DNA of 64,000 nt. Source: JBCBJX01 sp964342855 (GTDB lineage: Bacteria; Pseudomonadota; Alphaproteobacteria; Caulobacterales; Parvularculaceae). Below the pieces are notes generated by a model. It did not search any database, had not been told where the DNA came from, and worked only from the letters and a program-made list of their open reading frames with translations. Position numbers and translations under genes: made by a program. The stretch lies in contig CAYFIB010000008.1 in the NCBI GenBank assembly GCA_964342855.1, positions 41,757 to 105,756 on the forward strand, given 5' to 3'. Shown piece by piece: positions 34,249 through 42,616 of the stretch. Every line of letters starts with the position of its first letter. Position 1 is the first letter of the stretch.

Positions 34249-34865
34249 TCGCCTCTTGCAAACGCCATGCGTGTCCATGAGACGCCGGCGGCGGCGTTTT
34301 CGGGCTGAATGGACGCGGCGTCTTCACTGAACAGCATTCTTAGGCCGTATCCTTCGACGAGGGCGCGCATCTCGTCCGCGCTCACCTCGAACATACGCCG
34401 ACCTTCGGGAACGGGGCCATGGCGCAGGGTGACCAGAAGGCGACCGCCCGGCGCGATCAGGGAGGCGAGGGCGGGCGCGGCCCGTCGGCGTTCCTCCGCA
34501 TCGAGATGCATGAAGACCGCCGTCATCAGAGCAAGATCGAAGCGCCGGTCGAGCGCGCGGACGACCGAAAGATCGGGAAGAGCATCGTCGATCCACTCAA
34601 CGCCTGCGCCCGTGTGCAGCGCTATGGCCGCTTCGCGCAGCGGAGCAGTGGGTTCCACGGCGACGACATCGTGCCCCATGGCGGCGAAGGCGGCGGCGTC
34701 GCGCCCTGTGCCGGCGCCGATATCGAGAACGGACGCCGGAGGTTTGGGGAAGAATCGGGCCAGCGGTCCGTGTACGGCCTCAAACGGCAGCGCTTCGTAT
34801 CGCGCAATGAGTTCGGGCGCTTCCTTGGCGTACCCTTGTGTCCCGGATCGGGGAGGCGGGCTCAT
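34245..34865 (-). CDS. Class I SAM-dependent methyltransferase
   Basis: The 206-residue protein has the SAM-binding motif SVLDIGAGTGRDAAAFA (near 45), motif II VVAVEPTAPL, the acidic FDLALMTAVFMHLD segment and LIAPGGRLLVTLRHGP. It has no recognisable substrate domain. Its ATG overlaps the stop of the upstream amidase gene aguB by 4 bases, so the two are co-translated, and the substrate may relate to that amidase's pathway. That link is inference. Confidence 0.85.
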   Translation of the reverse strand: MSPPPRSGTQGYAKEAPELIARYEALPFEAVHGPLARFFPKPPASVLDIGAGTGRDAAAFAAMGHDVVAVEPTAPLREAAIALHTGAGVEWIDDALPDLSVVRALDRRFDLALMTAVFMHLDAEERRRAAPALASLIAPGGRLLVTLRHGPVPEGRRMFEVSADEMRALVEGYGLRMLFSEDAASIQPENAAAGVSWTRMAFARGD

Positions 34866-35713
34866 CGTCCGCCGGTCAGCGGCCCGTAGAGCTCTGGTCG
34901 GCGGTCCCGGAAAAAGCCCCAGCTCGCGCGGGCCTTGGACGCACGAGAAAGATCGACATCGGCGATGGCGAACCCCGTTTCGGACCGATTGAGCTCGGCG
35001 AGAATGTCGCCGCCCTCATCAGAAATGAACGACATGCCGTAGAACAGCTGTCCGTCCTCGTCGCCGACGCGGTTCGCCGCTGCGACGGGAATGACGTTTG
35101 AGACGGCGTGGCCGAGCATCGCCCGGCGCCAGCGCGCCGCGGTGTCGAGATCGGGCTCATGAGGTTCGGAGCCGATGGCGGTCGGATAAAGGAGAATATC
35201 CGCGCCCTGCAGCGCCATGGCGCGCGCCGCTTCCGGGAACCACTGGTCCCAGCAGACGCCGACGCCGATGCGGCCGACTTTGGTCTCCCAGACGCGGAAG
35301 CCCGTGTCGCCCGGCTTGAAATAGAATTTTTCCTGATAGCCCGGTCCGTCGGGAATATGGCTTTTGCGATAGACGCCAAGGACCCGCCCGTCGGCATCCG
35401 CCATGGCGAGTGAATTGAAATAGTGCGGGCCGTCTTTTTCAAAGAACGAGATCGGGATCGCGACGCCCAGTTCGCCGGCGAGGGCGCTGAGGCGTTGAAC
35501 GGAAGGGTGCTCGTTGGCCGGGCGGGCCGTCTCAAACCAGGCCGGATCCTGAACCTTGCAGAAATAAAGGTCTGAGAAGAGCTCTGGCGGCAGGATGAGC
35601 TTGGCACCGTCCGCCGCGGCCGTGCGCGTGAGCGTCTCGATCCGCGAAATGTTTTCGTTTTCATCCGAGGAGAAGTCGGACTGCAGAACGGCGATGCGAA
35701 GGGCGGCGGACAT
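34862..35713 (-). CDS. aguB: N-carbamoylputrescine amidase (nitrilase superfamily)
   Basis: The 283-residue protein has the catalytic triad Glu44 (LPPELF), Lys117 (YRKSHIPDGPGY) and Cys154 (GVCWDQWFPE), all in the context specific to AguB. AguB releases putrescine, CO2 and ammonia in the agmatine route. The agmatine deiminase gene (aguA) is not in this window, so substrate rests on sequence similarity. It is the first gene of a two-gene operon with a methyltransferase. Confidence 0.9.
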   Translation of the reverse strand: MSAALRIAVLQSDFSSDENENISRIETLTRTAAADGAKLILPPELFSDLYFCKVQDPAWFETARPANEHPSVQRLSALAGELGVAIPISFFEKDGPHYFNSLAMADADGRVLGVYRKSHIPDGPGYQEKFYFKPGDTGFRVWETKVGRIGVGVCWDQWFPEAARAMALQGADILLYPTAIGSEPHEPDLDTAARWRRAMLGHAVSNVIPVAAANRVGDEDGQLFYGMSFISDEGGDILAELNRSETGFAIADVDLSRASKARASWGFFRDRRPELYGPLTGGR

Positions 35714-35833
35714 GGGAGCGGCTTTCTGTTGCGGCGCGATCCAGGCCGGATGACCTGAAACGGAAATCCGCTATGGTGGTGAAGTGCGCGGCGTGCAAGC
35801 GCCGCTGTGTTTTTAAAGGAATGGAGGGGATCC

Positions 35834-36145
35834 ATGAACCGACTGATTATCGCCGGTGCGGCGCTCGCCGCAGGTCTAGCCTCGTGCGCGTCGCCCAAGG
35901 GCGCGGTGCGGAGCGAACTTGTCGAGCTCGGCCTGAGCGACAACCGCGCGGCCTGCGTCGCTGAAGAGTTCTCCGCGCGTCTTGAGCCGGCGGACGTGAA
36001 AGCGGTCGCGAACTTTCTGAAGGAACTCAACAAGTCCGAAAGCGCCGGGAACGCGCTGGACGCGCTGCTGCGTATCGACAACCCGCGCGCCGCCGCGGTC
36101 GCGCCGATCGCCGGCGTGTCCTGCGCCATTCCGCGCCGTCGCTGA
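35834..36145 (+). CDS. Small lipoprotein, function unknown
   Basis: The protein (103 residues) starts MNRLIIAGAALAAGLASCAS with lipobox LASC. The mature 85 residues are helical and include CVAEEFSARLEPADVKAVANFLKELNKS. Two Cys residues (in RAACVA and GVSCAI) could form a disulfide. GGAGG before the ATG at 35834 supports this start over one nine codons upstream. It is a single gene with its own promoter region after the divergent aguB. No family is recognised. Confidence 0.72.
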   Translation: MNRLIIAGAALAAGLASCASPKGAVRSELVELGLSDNRAACVAEEFSARLEPADVKAVANFLKELNKSESAGNALDALLRIDNPRAAAVAPIAGVSCAIPRRR

Positions 36146-36156
36146 GGCAAAGCGTC

Positions 36157-36188
36157 AAAAAACCCTCCGCATCAAGAGATGCGGAGGG
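36157..36188 (-). terminator. Terminator of the small secreted protein gene
   Basis: An 11-bp perfect stem (CCCTCCGCATC) with a 4-base loop is followed on the minus strand by six T (36157-36162). It lies 30 bases past the stop at 36219 and between convergent genes. Confidence 0.85.
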
Positions 36189-36218
36189 CGGCATCGTCCG
36201 AATTCGGCTGAGGGTCGA

Positions 36219-36590
36219 TCAGGCGAGGTCGGCGATTTCTTCGATCATCTTGTTCGCCTTGCGGGAAATGCTGGCGCGCTTACGAAGCGTGTCCCAGCAG
36301 CCTTCGGCAAGGTCGGAGCCGTCAACATAGGCTTGGAACTTCGCGGCGGCTTCGATGGTCGCTGCGCCATCGTCTGATGCGGCGGCGTCCGTGATGGCGT
36401 CGTACATGCCAGCCAGTTTCTCCGCACGCGAACCGCCGCTACCGCACTGCGGATCGCGGCCTGGTACGGTGCTGAACCAGAAGCTGGAGTTCTCTGAGAT
36501 ATTCTCCACCGGGAGATCGACGCTGATTTCCAGCGCTTTTTCTTCCGCGGCGGATACGAGGGCGAGTGCGGCGAGGGCCGAAAGGATCAT
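36219..36590 (-). CDS. Small secreted protein, function unknown
   Basis: The 123-residue protein has a short signal peptide (MILSALAALALVSAAEEK). The mature region has two Cys residues, one in RDPQCGSGGSRAEKL and one in LAEGCWDTLRK, which may bond. The second half is helical and ends NKMIEEIADLA. I do not recognise the family. It is monocistronic with a strong terminator, which suggests a stable, separately controlled transcript. Confidence 0.65.
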   Translation of the reverse strand: MILSALAALALVSAAEEKALEISVDLPVENISENSSFWFSTVPGRDPQCGSGGSRAEKLAGMYDAITDAAASDDGAATIEAAAKFQAYVDGSDLAEGCWDTLRKRASISRKANKMIEEIADLA

Positions 36591-36830
36591 TGGGTTCTCT
36601 CTCTCTTCTCAAAAATCGTCCCCACGATGAGAGGGACCGACTGATAGGGATCGGCGTCTTTGAGCGCATCTTCCCTGATCGGATCATCATCCGACGACGT
36701 AACTTGTGAGTGAGAGCTTCAGCCGCCTCAATCCGTCGTGCGGCGAGCCGTGGCTGAAGTGCGGCGGGGCGCCGCAGCATAAATTTCCGGTAATCTGCGT
36801 AGCGCTCTCAGAGACGCTGGGCGCTGAAAA

Positions 36831-37679
36831 TCAGCGACCAATATACGTCTGGACCTGCACGCGCAGGACCCATTTTGGTTCGCCGACGGCGTCGGTCAGG
36901 CTCGTATAGAATGAGGCCTGTACGTCGAGCGGACGCCCTTCGCCCATATCGAGCACGCGACCCATCCCGGCGCCGACGGGAATGGAGACCTTGTCGTCCT
37001 CGCGCTCCCAGTCCGCGCGAAGGGTCGGTCGGGAAAACGCGTACCAGCCCTCATCGAGATTGAGGTAGACGAAGGGCTCCAGCGTCGTCTGCGAGACCGG
37101 TTCGCCTTTGTCTGAACCGGAGACGGACCAGCGCTGCACGCCGGTGAACCCGTAGCGCCAGACCGAACTCGACCAGACCGCCGCGACCTGCGGCCCAAGC
37201 GTCAGGCGTTTGAAGCCGAGCGCGGCGTCCGACGCCGTCGGCAGGGTCAGCGCGACGCCGAAACCGGAATCGGGACCGTTCGCCCGCGCACGGCGCGTCA
37301 AAAGAAACGAGTATCGCGCGTCGCCGACGCCCATCTCGCTCGAATCGCCGGCGACTTCGTCGGACAGGTAGATGATCGGCAGCGCGCCGGAGTGCAGCAC
37401 GCCCCAGACATCTTCGGAGCCGATCGGTATGTCCGGACGAAATTCGAAGACGTTGCCGGCGCCGCCATCCGGCTCAGTATTTAGGAGAAGTTCGTTGAAG
37501 TAGCCGAGCCGCGCATGGCTTGGCAGCGGACTTTCCATGTTTTCGCGCTGATCGGCTTTCGGTTTTTCCGGCTCCGGCGCCTGGCGCTGCCACCAGGGTG
37601 TGGGCCGCGGGCGCTGCTGCGCGGCGGCGATGGTCGGCGACAGCGCCGCTATGGCGGCGGCGAAAAGAAATAGACGCAT
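36831..37679 (-). CDS. Predicted outer-membrane beta-barrel protein
   Basis: The 282-residue protein has a signal peptide (MRLFLFAAAIAALSPTIAAAQ) and a Pro/Arg/Glu-rich linker (about 22-50). Alternating beta strands follow, such as DARYSFLLTRRARAN, SGFGVALTLPTASDAALGFKRLTLGP, TTLEPFVYLNL and WVLRVQVQTYIGR at the end. The pattern resembles the 'MetA-pathway of phenol degradation' transporter-like family of unknown-substrate barrels. No catabolic genes are adjacent. Function beyond an outer-membrane location is open. Confidence 0.65.
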   Translation of the reverse strand: MRLFLFAAAIAALSPTIAAAQQRPRPTPWWQRQAPEPEKPKADQRENMESPLPSHARLGYFNELLLNTEPDGGAGNVFEFRPDIPIGSEDVWGVLHSGALPIIYLSDEVAGDSSEMGVGDARYSFLLTRRARANGPDSGFGVALTLPTASDAALGFKRLTLGPQVAAVWSSSVWRYGFTGVQRWSVSGSDKGEPVSQTTLEPFVYLNLDEGWYAFSRPTLRADWEREDDKVSIPVGAGMGRVLDMGEGRPLDVQASFYTSLTDAVGEPKWVLRVQVQTYIGR

Positions 37680-37873
37680 GAACGGCTCCGGATACGGCCC
37701 GGAACCATGCCGCGAGTCGGGTCGACGGAGGCGACCCTTCAGCCATCAAAATCGGCTCTGAAGATTTTTTTTCCGGGGCGCCCAGGGGGCATGCACGGCG
37801 CCGAAACAATGGCTTCACAAGGCGAAATCAATTCATTCGGCGGCGCGCGCAATGCGCACAAGATGCGCCTGAT

Positions 37874-37888
37874 TTAAGGCCTTGTTAA
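37874..37888. promoter_or_regulatory. CtrA full-site upstream of nrdA
   Basis: TTAA-ggccttg-TTAA is a perfect TTAA-N7-TTAA CtrA consensus in the 416-base spacer before nrdA, 33 bases upstream of a -35-like TTGACG (37921-37926). CtrA is the response regulator at the end of the CckA pathway, and cckA is in this window. Actual binding is inferred. Confidence 0.55.
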
Positions 37889-37942
37889 TGATTGCGGCGT
37901 CGTCGCCTCAATCCTTCATGTTGACGTCACAATCCGGGCCAG

Positions 37943-37958
37943 CCACTATATCTTGTGT
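37943..37958. promoter_or_regulatory. Strong NrdR box over the nrdA promoter
   Basis: CCACTATATCTTGTGT matches the NrdR consensus at all but about two or three positions and overlaps the likely -10 region of a promoter with TTGACG at 37921-37926. A weak partner can be placed about 32 bases upstream (37911-37926) with only 7 of 16 matches. The site is 138 bases before the nrdA ATG. Confidence 0.68.
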
Positions 37959-38095
37959 CGGCGGCGAACCCGCGGACGCCTCGCATCACCGGCGCCAGAT
38001 CGCTTTGGAGCGCGACTCGCTTTTCGCTCCGAAACGGATCGGCGCGCCCTTCGAAGGGGCCGGAACGGTCCATAGTCAGTTAAGGGGAATACTCC

Positions 38096-40030
38096 ATGTC
38101 GCTCGACGCCGCCGCGCTTAAAGCCGTCGCTCAGAACGCCGCCGAAGAGATCGCCGCGAATGCGCGCGAGCGGGGTGTCGAATCGCTGGAGACGCGCGCG
38201 CGTCCGGCGCTGAAAGTTGTCAAAGAAGTCGTCGTCGATCATTCGCGCGACGCCCTGCTGACCGATTTCGGCGTCAAGACGCTGGAAGATCGCTACCTGC
38301 TTCCGGGCGAGGGGCCGCAGGACATGTTCGCCCGCGTCGCGACCGCTTATGGCGACGACGCCGAGCATGCGCAGCGCATCTATGACTATATCTCGAAGCT
38401 GTGGTTCATGCCCGCGACGCCGGTGCTCTCGAATGGCGGCGCGAAACGTGGCCTGCCGATCTCCTGCTTCCTCAACGGCGTTTCGGATTCGCTCGACGGC
38501 ATCGTCGGCACCTGGAATGAGAACGTGAAGCTCGCCTCGAACGGCGGCGGCATCGGTACCTATTGGGGCGGCGTGCGCTCCATCGGCGAAGGCGTGAAGG
38601 ACTCCGGCAAAACCTCCGGCATCATCCCGTTCATCCGCGTCATGGACTCGCTCACCCTCGCGATTTCGCAGGGCTCCCTGCGGCGCGGCTCGGCGGCGGT
38701 CTATCTCGACATACACCACCCGGAGATCGAGGAGTTCCTCGAGATCCGCAAACCCTCGGGCGACTTCAACCGTAAGTCCCTGAATCTTCACCACGGCCTC
38801 AACATCACCGACGCGTTCATGCAGGCGGTGATGAAGGACGAGGAGTTCGGTCTGCGGTCGCCGAAAACCGGCGAAGTCATCCGCATGGTGAAGGCGCGCT
38901 CGCTCTGGCAGAAAATTCTGGAGATCCGCCTGCAGACGGGCGAGCCGTATCTGATCTTCTCCGACACGGTGAACCGCCAGCTCGCGGCCCACCAGCGCAA
39001 GCTCGGCCTGAAAGTGTCGACCTCCAATCTCTGCTCGGAGATCATGCTGCACACGGGGCCGGACCATCTCGGCAACGAGCGCACGGCGGTCTGCTGCCTC
39101 TCCTCCATCAACGCCGAGAAGTGGGCGGAATGGTCGAAAGACGAGCGCTTCGTCGAGGACGTCATGCGCTTCCTCGACAACGTGCTGACGGACTTCATCA
39201 CCAACGCGCCGGAAGGCATGGAGAAAGCGGTCTATTCCGCCCAGCGCGAACGCTCGGTCGGCCTCGGCCTCATGGGCTTCCATTCGTTCCTTCAGAAAAT
39301 GGGCGCGCCCTTCGAAAGCGCCGCGGCGAAAGCGTGGAACACCAAGCTCTTCAAGCACATCCGCATGCGGGCGGATGCGGCCTCGGTCGCCCTCGCCGAA
39401 GAGCGCGGCGCGTGTCCCGACGCGGAGGAGGCGGGCATGAAGCAGCGCTTCTCCCACAAGCTCGCCATCGCGCCGACGGCGTCGATCTCCATCATCTGCG
39501 GCGGCGTCAGCCCCTGCATCGAGCCGATCCCCGCGAACGTCTACACCCACAAGACCCTGTCGGGCTCGTTCACCGTGAAGAACACGGCGCTTGAGGCTCT
39601 GCTCGATGAAAAAGGTCTCAACACGGAAGAGACGTGGACGTCCATCATTGAGCATGAAGGCTCCGTCCAGCATCTCGACTGCCTGTCGGAGGCGGAGAAA
39701 GCCGTCTTCAAGACCGCTTTCGAGCTTGATCAGCGCTGGGTCATCGAACTCGCCGCCGACCGCTCGCAGTACATCTGTCAAGGTCAGTCAGTGAACGTCT
39801 TCCTGCCGGGCGATATCGATAAATGGGACCTGCACATGCTGCACTGGTCGGCGTGGGAGAAGGGCGTGAAGTCGCTCTACTACTGCCGCTCGAAGTCGGT
39901 GCAGCGCGCCGCCTACGCCGGTTCCTCCCGCGAAAGCGGCGACGGCGCGCCGGAAGACACGGTCGCCGCCAGCATCCGCAAAGCAGCCATGGCGCGTACG
40001 GACTATGACGAGTGTCTCGCCTGCCAGTAA
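38096..40030 (+). CDS. nrdA: Class I ribonucleotide reductase alpha subunit
   Basis: The 644-residue catalytic subunit reduces ribonucleotides. Landmarks are LPISCFLN with the first active-site Cys, SNLCSEI (catalytic Asn, Cys, Glu), TAVCCLSSIN with the partner Cys, the paired tyrosines in SLYYCRSK, and the C-terminal shuttle CLACQ. The N-terminal 60 residues do not resemble an ATP-cone, and the protein is shorter than E. coli NrdA (761), so the overall activity site appears absent. AAGGGG precedes the ATG. It is single and unlinked from nrdB, but both carry NrdR boxes. A terminator follows. Confidence 0.94.
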   Translation: MSLDAAALKAVAQNAAEEIAANARERGVESLETRARPALKVVKEVVVDHSRDALLTDFGVKTLEDRYLLPGEGPQDMFARVATAYGDDAEHAQRIYDYISKLWFMPATPVLSNGGAKRGLPISCFLNGVSDSLDGIVGTWNENVKLASNGGGIGTYWGGVRSIGEGVKDSGKTSGIIPFIRVMDSLTLAISQGSLRRGSAAVYLDIHHPEIEEFLEIRKPSGDFNRKSLNLHHGLNITDAFMQAVMKDEEFGLRSPKTGEVIRMVKARSLWQKILEIRLQTGEPYLIFSDTVNRQLAAHQRKLGLKVSTSNLCSEIMLHTGPDHLGNERTAVCCLSSINAEKWAEWSKDERFVEDVMRFLDNVLTDFITNAPEGMEKAVYSAQRERSVGLGLMGFHSFLQKMGAPFESAAAKAWNTKLFKHIRMRADAASVALAEERGACPDAEEAGMKQRFSHKLAIAPTASISIICGGVSPCIEPIPANVYTHKTLSGSFTVKNTALEALLDEKGLNTEETWTSIIEHEGSVQHLDCLSEAEKAVFKTAFELDQRWVIELAADRSQYICQGQSVNVFLPGDIDKWDLHMLHWSAWEKGVKSLYYCRSKSVQRAAYAGSSRESGDGAPEDTVAASIRKAAMARTDYDECLACQ

Positions 40031-40055
40031 GGGCGAGACCCGAATTGACCCTTCA

Positions 40056-40077
40056 AAAGGCGCCTTCGGGCGCCTTT
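40056..40077 (+). terminator. Terminator after nrdA
   Basis: A 9-bp stem AAAGGCGCC with a TTCG tetraloop ends in CCTTTACTTTT. It starts 26 bases after the nrdA stop. Confidence 0.82.
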
Positions 40078-40194
40078 ACTTTTGGCGTCGCCTTGAACGA
40101 CACTGCCATCATTCGACGGAGGAAGCTGTGGTCACGTCCGTAATCTGAACGCCCTGACAGTCTCGTCTGAGAGTTTCGATTGAAAGGACACGCC

Positions 40195-40866
40195 GTGCCG
40201 TCCTCTGAAGACCGACCCTTTCCCTCGCCGGACACGCGTCTGCCCATTCCGCTGCCGGACGGCTCGCGCCATCCGGGAACGGTGTTTCTTAAACCCGTCA
40301 TCGACCATCCGCGTTTTGAGGTCGGCGAGTACACCTATGCCAGCACTTTCGATCCGCCGGAGGACTGGGCGGCGCGCCTCGCCCCGCATCTTTACCCGTT
40401 CTCGCCGGAACGTCTCATCATCGGGAAATTCTGCCAGATCGCGCACCGAGCGGAGTTCATCACCGCCTCGGCGAACCATCGCTATGACGGGTTCTCGAGC
40501 TTTCCGTTCGCGGTCTTCGGGGGCGGGCCGGTCGAGGGGCGCCCGTCCATGCCGGGGCCGGGGCGCGACACCATCATCGGCCACGATGTCTGGATCGGGC
40601 AGGGGGCGATGATCCTGCCGGGCGCGCACCTTGGAAACGGCGTCATCGTCGGGTCCGGCGCCGTTATCGGCGGCCGCGTGCCGGACTACGCCATCGTCTC
40701 GGGCAATCCCGCGACGGTGCGCCGTATGCGGTTCGATGAAAAGACCATCGCGCGCCTCAACGCCATCGCGTGGTGGGACCGCCCGATCGACGACATTCTC
40801 GCCCATGAGGCCGAGATTGTCGGCGGCGATATCAAGGCGCTGGAGCGCGCCTTCAGGGCAGGTTGA
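40195..40866 (+). CDS. CatB-related O-acetyltransferase (left-handed beta-helix)
   Basis: The protein (223 residues) is a hexapeptide-repeat acetyltransferase of the Vat/CatB group. The catalytic His lies in TASANHRYDG, and repeats run through TIIGHDVWIGQGAMILPGAHLGNGVIVGSGAVIGGRVPDYAIVSGNPATVRRMRF, the standard ending of the family. Members acetylate chloramphenicol, streptogramins or sugars. The substrate is unknown here and resistance should not be assumed. AAAGGA at 40183-40188 favours the GTG at 40195 over a TTG at 40180. Confidence 0.87.
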   Translation: MPSSEDRPFPSPDTRLPIPLPDGSRHPGTVFLKPVIDHPRFEVGEYTYASTFDPPEDWAARLAPHLYPFSPERLIIGKFCQIAHRAEFITASANHRYDGFSSFPFAVFGGGPVEGRPSMPGPGRDTIIGHDVWIGQGAMILPGAHLGNGVIVGSGAVIGGRVPDYAIVSGNPATVRRMRFDEKTIARLNAIAWWDRPIDDILAHEAEIVGGDIKALERAFRAG

Positions 40867-40888
40867 ACGCCGGGCGTTAATACCGCTC

Positions 40889-41362
40889 CTAGTGCGTTGT
40901 ATCCAGCCGGAATTTCAGAAACCGCTCGCCCGCGTAGTCGATCTCTCCGACCGGGCGGGCACCCAACCGTTCAAGAGCTTTGAGGCGCGTGCGCGAGGGC
41001 GGCAGGAGGAACGTGACATAGGGGATGCGCGCGTCCCCGCGCGCGAGGGCGAGCGCTTCGCGCGCGATCCGCATGCCAAGCCCGAATTGCTCCGGCTTCA
41101 GAACAAGGCCGAAATCCCATTCGGACCCCTCCCGTTGGAAGCCGCCCCAGCCGACATAGGCGCCATCCAGCAGAAACGCCCAGTGGCCAAGCCCGTCTCG
41201 GCGCCAACAGTCTTCTTTCGCCTCGACGAAACGAGCCGCTTCCTCTTCGCCCCACGGCACGGTGAGAAGCGGCATGTGCTCCGCGACGCGCGGATCGGAC
41301 ATGTGCGCGGCGATCTCGCGAACATCGACCTCAGTCAGCCGCGCGAACTCGATATCGGTCAT
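40889..41362 (-). CDS. GNAT-family N-acetyltransferase
   Basis: The 157-residue protein has the GNAT layout: TDIEFARLTEVDVREIAAHM at the start, HWAFLLDGAYVGWGGFQREG, DFGLVLKPEQFGLGMRIAREALALA (acetyl-CoA-binding region) and RTRLKALERLGARPVGEIDYAGERFLKF. The pyrophosphate loop (FGLG) is shorter than the classical Q/RxxGxG/A. The acceptor is unknown. It is convergent with the CatB-type gene and separated from it by 22 bases. Confidence 0.8.
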   Translation of the reverse strand: MTDIEFARLTEVDVREIAAHMSDPRVAEHMPLLTVPWGEEEAARFVEAKEDCWRRDGLGHWAFLLDGAYVGWGGFQREGSEWDFGLVLKPEQFGLGMRIAREALALARGDARIPYVTFLLPPSRTRLKALERLGARPVGEIDYAGERFLKFRLDTTH

Positions 41363-41706
41363 GGGGGGCAGGGCCTGTGTCGGGGGAGATGGAGCACCAG
41401 ACAGAATGGAATTGGGGACGCTTATGTCATTGCTTTTGTAACAGATTTTCAGGTGGGGCTTCCTTCATAGGCTTCGCCTCCGTCTTCGATAGGCTCGTAG
41501 GTGATCGTTCGAGAAGATCTGCACACTGTTTATTCATGGCCCAAGGCAGACAAAAACGGGTAAGAAAAATTTTTCAGGCTCAGAGTAAAGCACATACAGC
41601 TCTGGTGGCGATGAATTACCATGGGGAGTTTCCATAATCTTGTCTGATCCTAGTCAATCGCGGTAAGGGAGACCCGAACGTTATTCTGTAAGTATGAGGT
41701 GGTTTG
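41363..41706. other. A+T-richer spacer before the DUF4386 gene
   Basis: These 344 bases are visibly less GC-rich than the surroundings. An 86-codon frame (41377-41637) is open but has no ribosome site, odd composition (Cys, His, Trp, Phe) and no recognisable family. I see no repeat, tRNA or terminator here. Confidence 0.5.
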
Positions 41707-42378
41707 GTGTCAGTACGCACGCAGGGTCGGACCGCGGGATTCGTTTATCTTGGCCTCGTCTTGACAGGTATTTTTTCTCTTGCTTATGCCCCGGGAGATT
41801 TGATTGCTCGCGGTGATTCTTCTGAGACACTCTCAAATATTCAAGAGCGGTTCATTTTGTTTCAAGCGATGATCGCGAGCGGCGTTTTTCTAGCCGCATT
41901 TTTTCTTGTGTTGCCGTTTACGCTGGCTAGGTTTTTGTCAGTCTACGGTAAGAATGCTGCTCGATTGATGATCCTTCTTGTTGTCGTGAGCATACCCGCC
42001 ACGCTCTTTGCCTTTTTGCAATACGGCGAACTTGCCTTGGCCGTTGCGGGCGACACGGCGCAAGTCGAAGATGTGGACGCAGCTCGCGCCGGATACCGCC
42101 GCTGGATTACCGTTTCCACATTCTTCTGGGGCGCATGGCTCGCGCCCTATGGATGGTTAGTGCTCAAATCTGGCAGCATACCCCGTTGGTTAGGCGTCAT
42201 GATGCTGATGGGGAGTGCTGGTTATCTCCTGGATCTGTTCGGACCTACGTACATTCCAAATTTTGATAATTTACCGTTTGCAGATTATGTGACGAAACCA
42301 GCCTCAATCGGAGAAATTGGCTCCTGCCTCTGGCTTGTCTTCTTTGGCGCGAGGGCGCCCAAATCCGATGCAATCTGA
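41707..42378 (+). CDS. DUF4386-family membrane protein, probably acquired
   Basis: The protein (223 residues) has about six membrane helices, with landmarks GFVYLGLVLTGIFSLAYAPG, LFQAMIASGVFLAAFFLVLPF, LMILLVVVSIPATLFAFLQ, GAWLAPYGWLVLKSG and MMLMGSAGYLLDLFGPTY. This is the DUF4386 pattern of unknown function. Codon use is richer in A and T than in neighbouring genes (many ttt, att, gat codons), and the gene ends about 50 bases from tRNA-Arg, which together suggest horizontal gain. GAGGTG at 41696-41701 favours the GTG at 41707. A TTG at 41704 is also possible. Confidence 0.8.
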   Translation: MSVRTQGRTAGFVYLGLVLTGIFSLAYAPGDLIARGDSSETLSNIQERFILFQAMIASGVFLAAFFLVLPFTLARFLSVYGKNAARLMILLVVVSIPATLFAFLQYGELALAVAGDTAQVEDVDAARAGYRRWITVSTFFWGAWLAPYGWLVLKSGSIPRWLGVMMLMGSAGYLLDLFGPTYIPNFDNLPFADYVTKPASIGEIGSCLWLVFFGARAPKSDAI

Positions 42379-42428
42379 CTTCAGTTTCACCGAGTTCCCG
42401 CTCCATATGAAGTAGATTTGCAGAAACG

Positions 42429-42505
42429 TGGCGCACCCAAAAGGATTCGAACCTTTGACCTCTGCCTTCGGAGGGCAGCGCTCTATCCAGCTGAGCTATG
42501 GGTGC
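42429..42505 (-). tRNA. tRNA-Arg (anticodon CCG)
   Basis: On the minus strand the acceptor GCACCCA pairs with TGGGTGC, the D arm is GCTC/GAGC, the anticodon stem CTGCC/GGCAG closes the loop CTCCGAA (anticodon CCG), and the T arm AAAGG/CCTTT holds TTCGAAT. The discriminator is G and CCA is encoded. Confidence 0.95.
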
Positions 42506-42616
42506 GTAGAGGTCGGTCATAGGGGAATGCGCGGGGGAGGGCAATCTGAAGAGAAAAGTCGCCCGGCGTCGCGTCTGGCGGGTGCGCCGGGGCCCCGGGC
42601 GTCCTAGATAGACGCC

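Noticed and set aside
37946..39781. A 611-codon open frame on the minus strand opposite nrdA
   Set aside because: Composition is shadow-like (runs of Arg, His, Gly) and the opposite strand is an unambiguous NrdA with all catalytic residues. It would also cover the nrdA promoter.
40195..40866. Calling the CatB-type acetyltransferase a chloramphenicol-resistance gene
   Set aside because: The Vat/CatB group acetylates many substrates, and nothing in the sequence or context points to drug resistance.
41377..41637. An 86-codon frame between the GNAT gene and the DUF4386 gene
   Set aside because: There is no ribosome site, unusual composition, no family, and it lies in an A+T-richer spacer where chance frames are expected.
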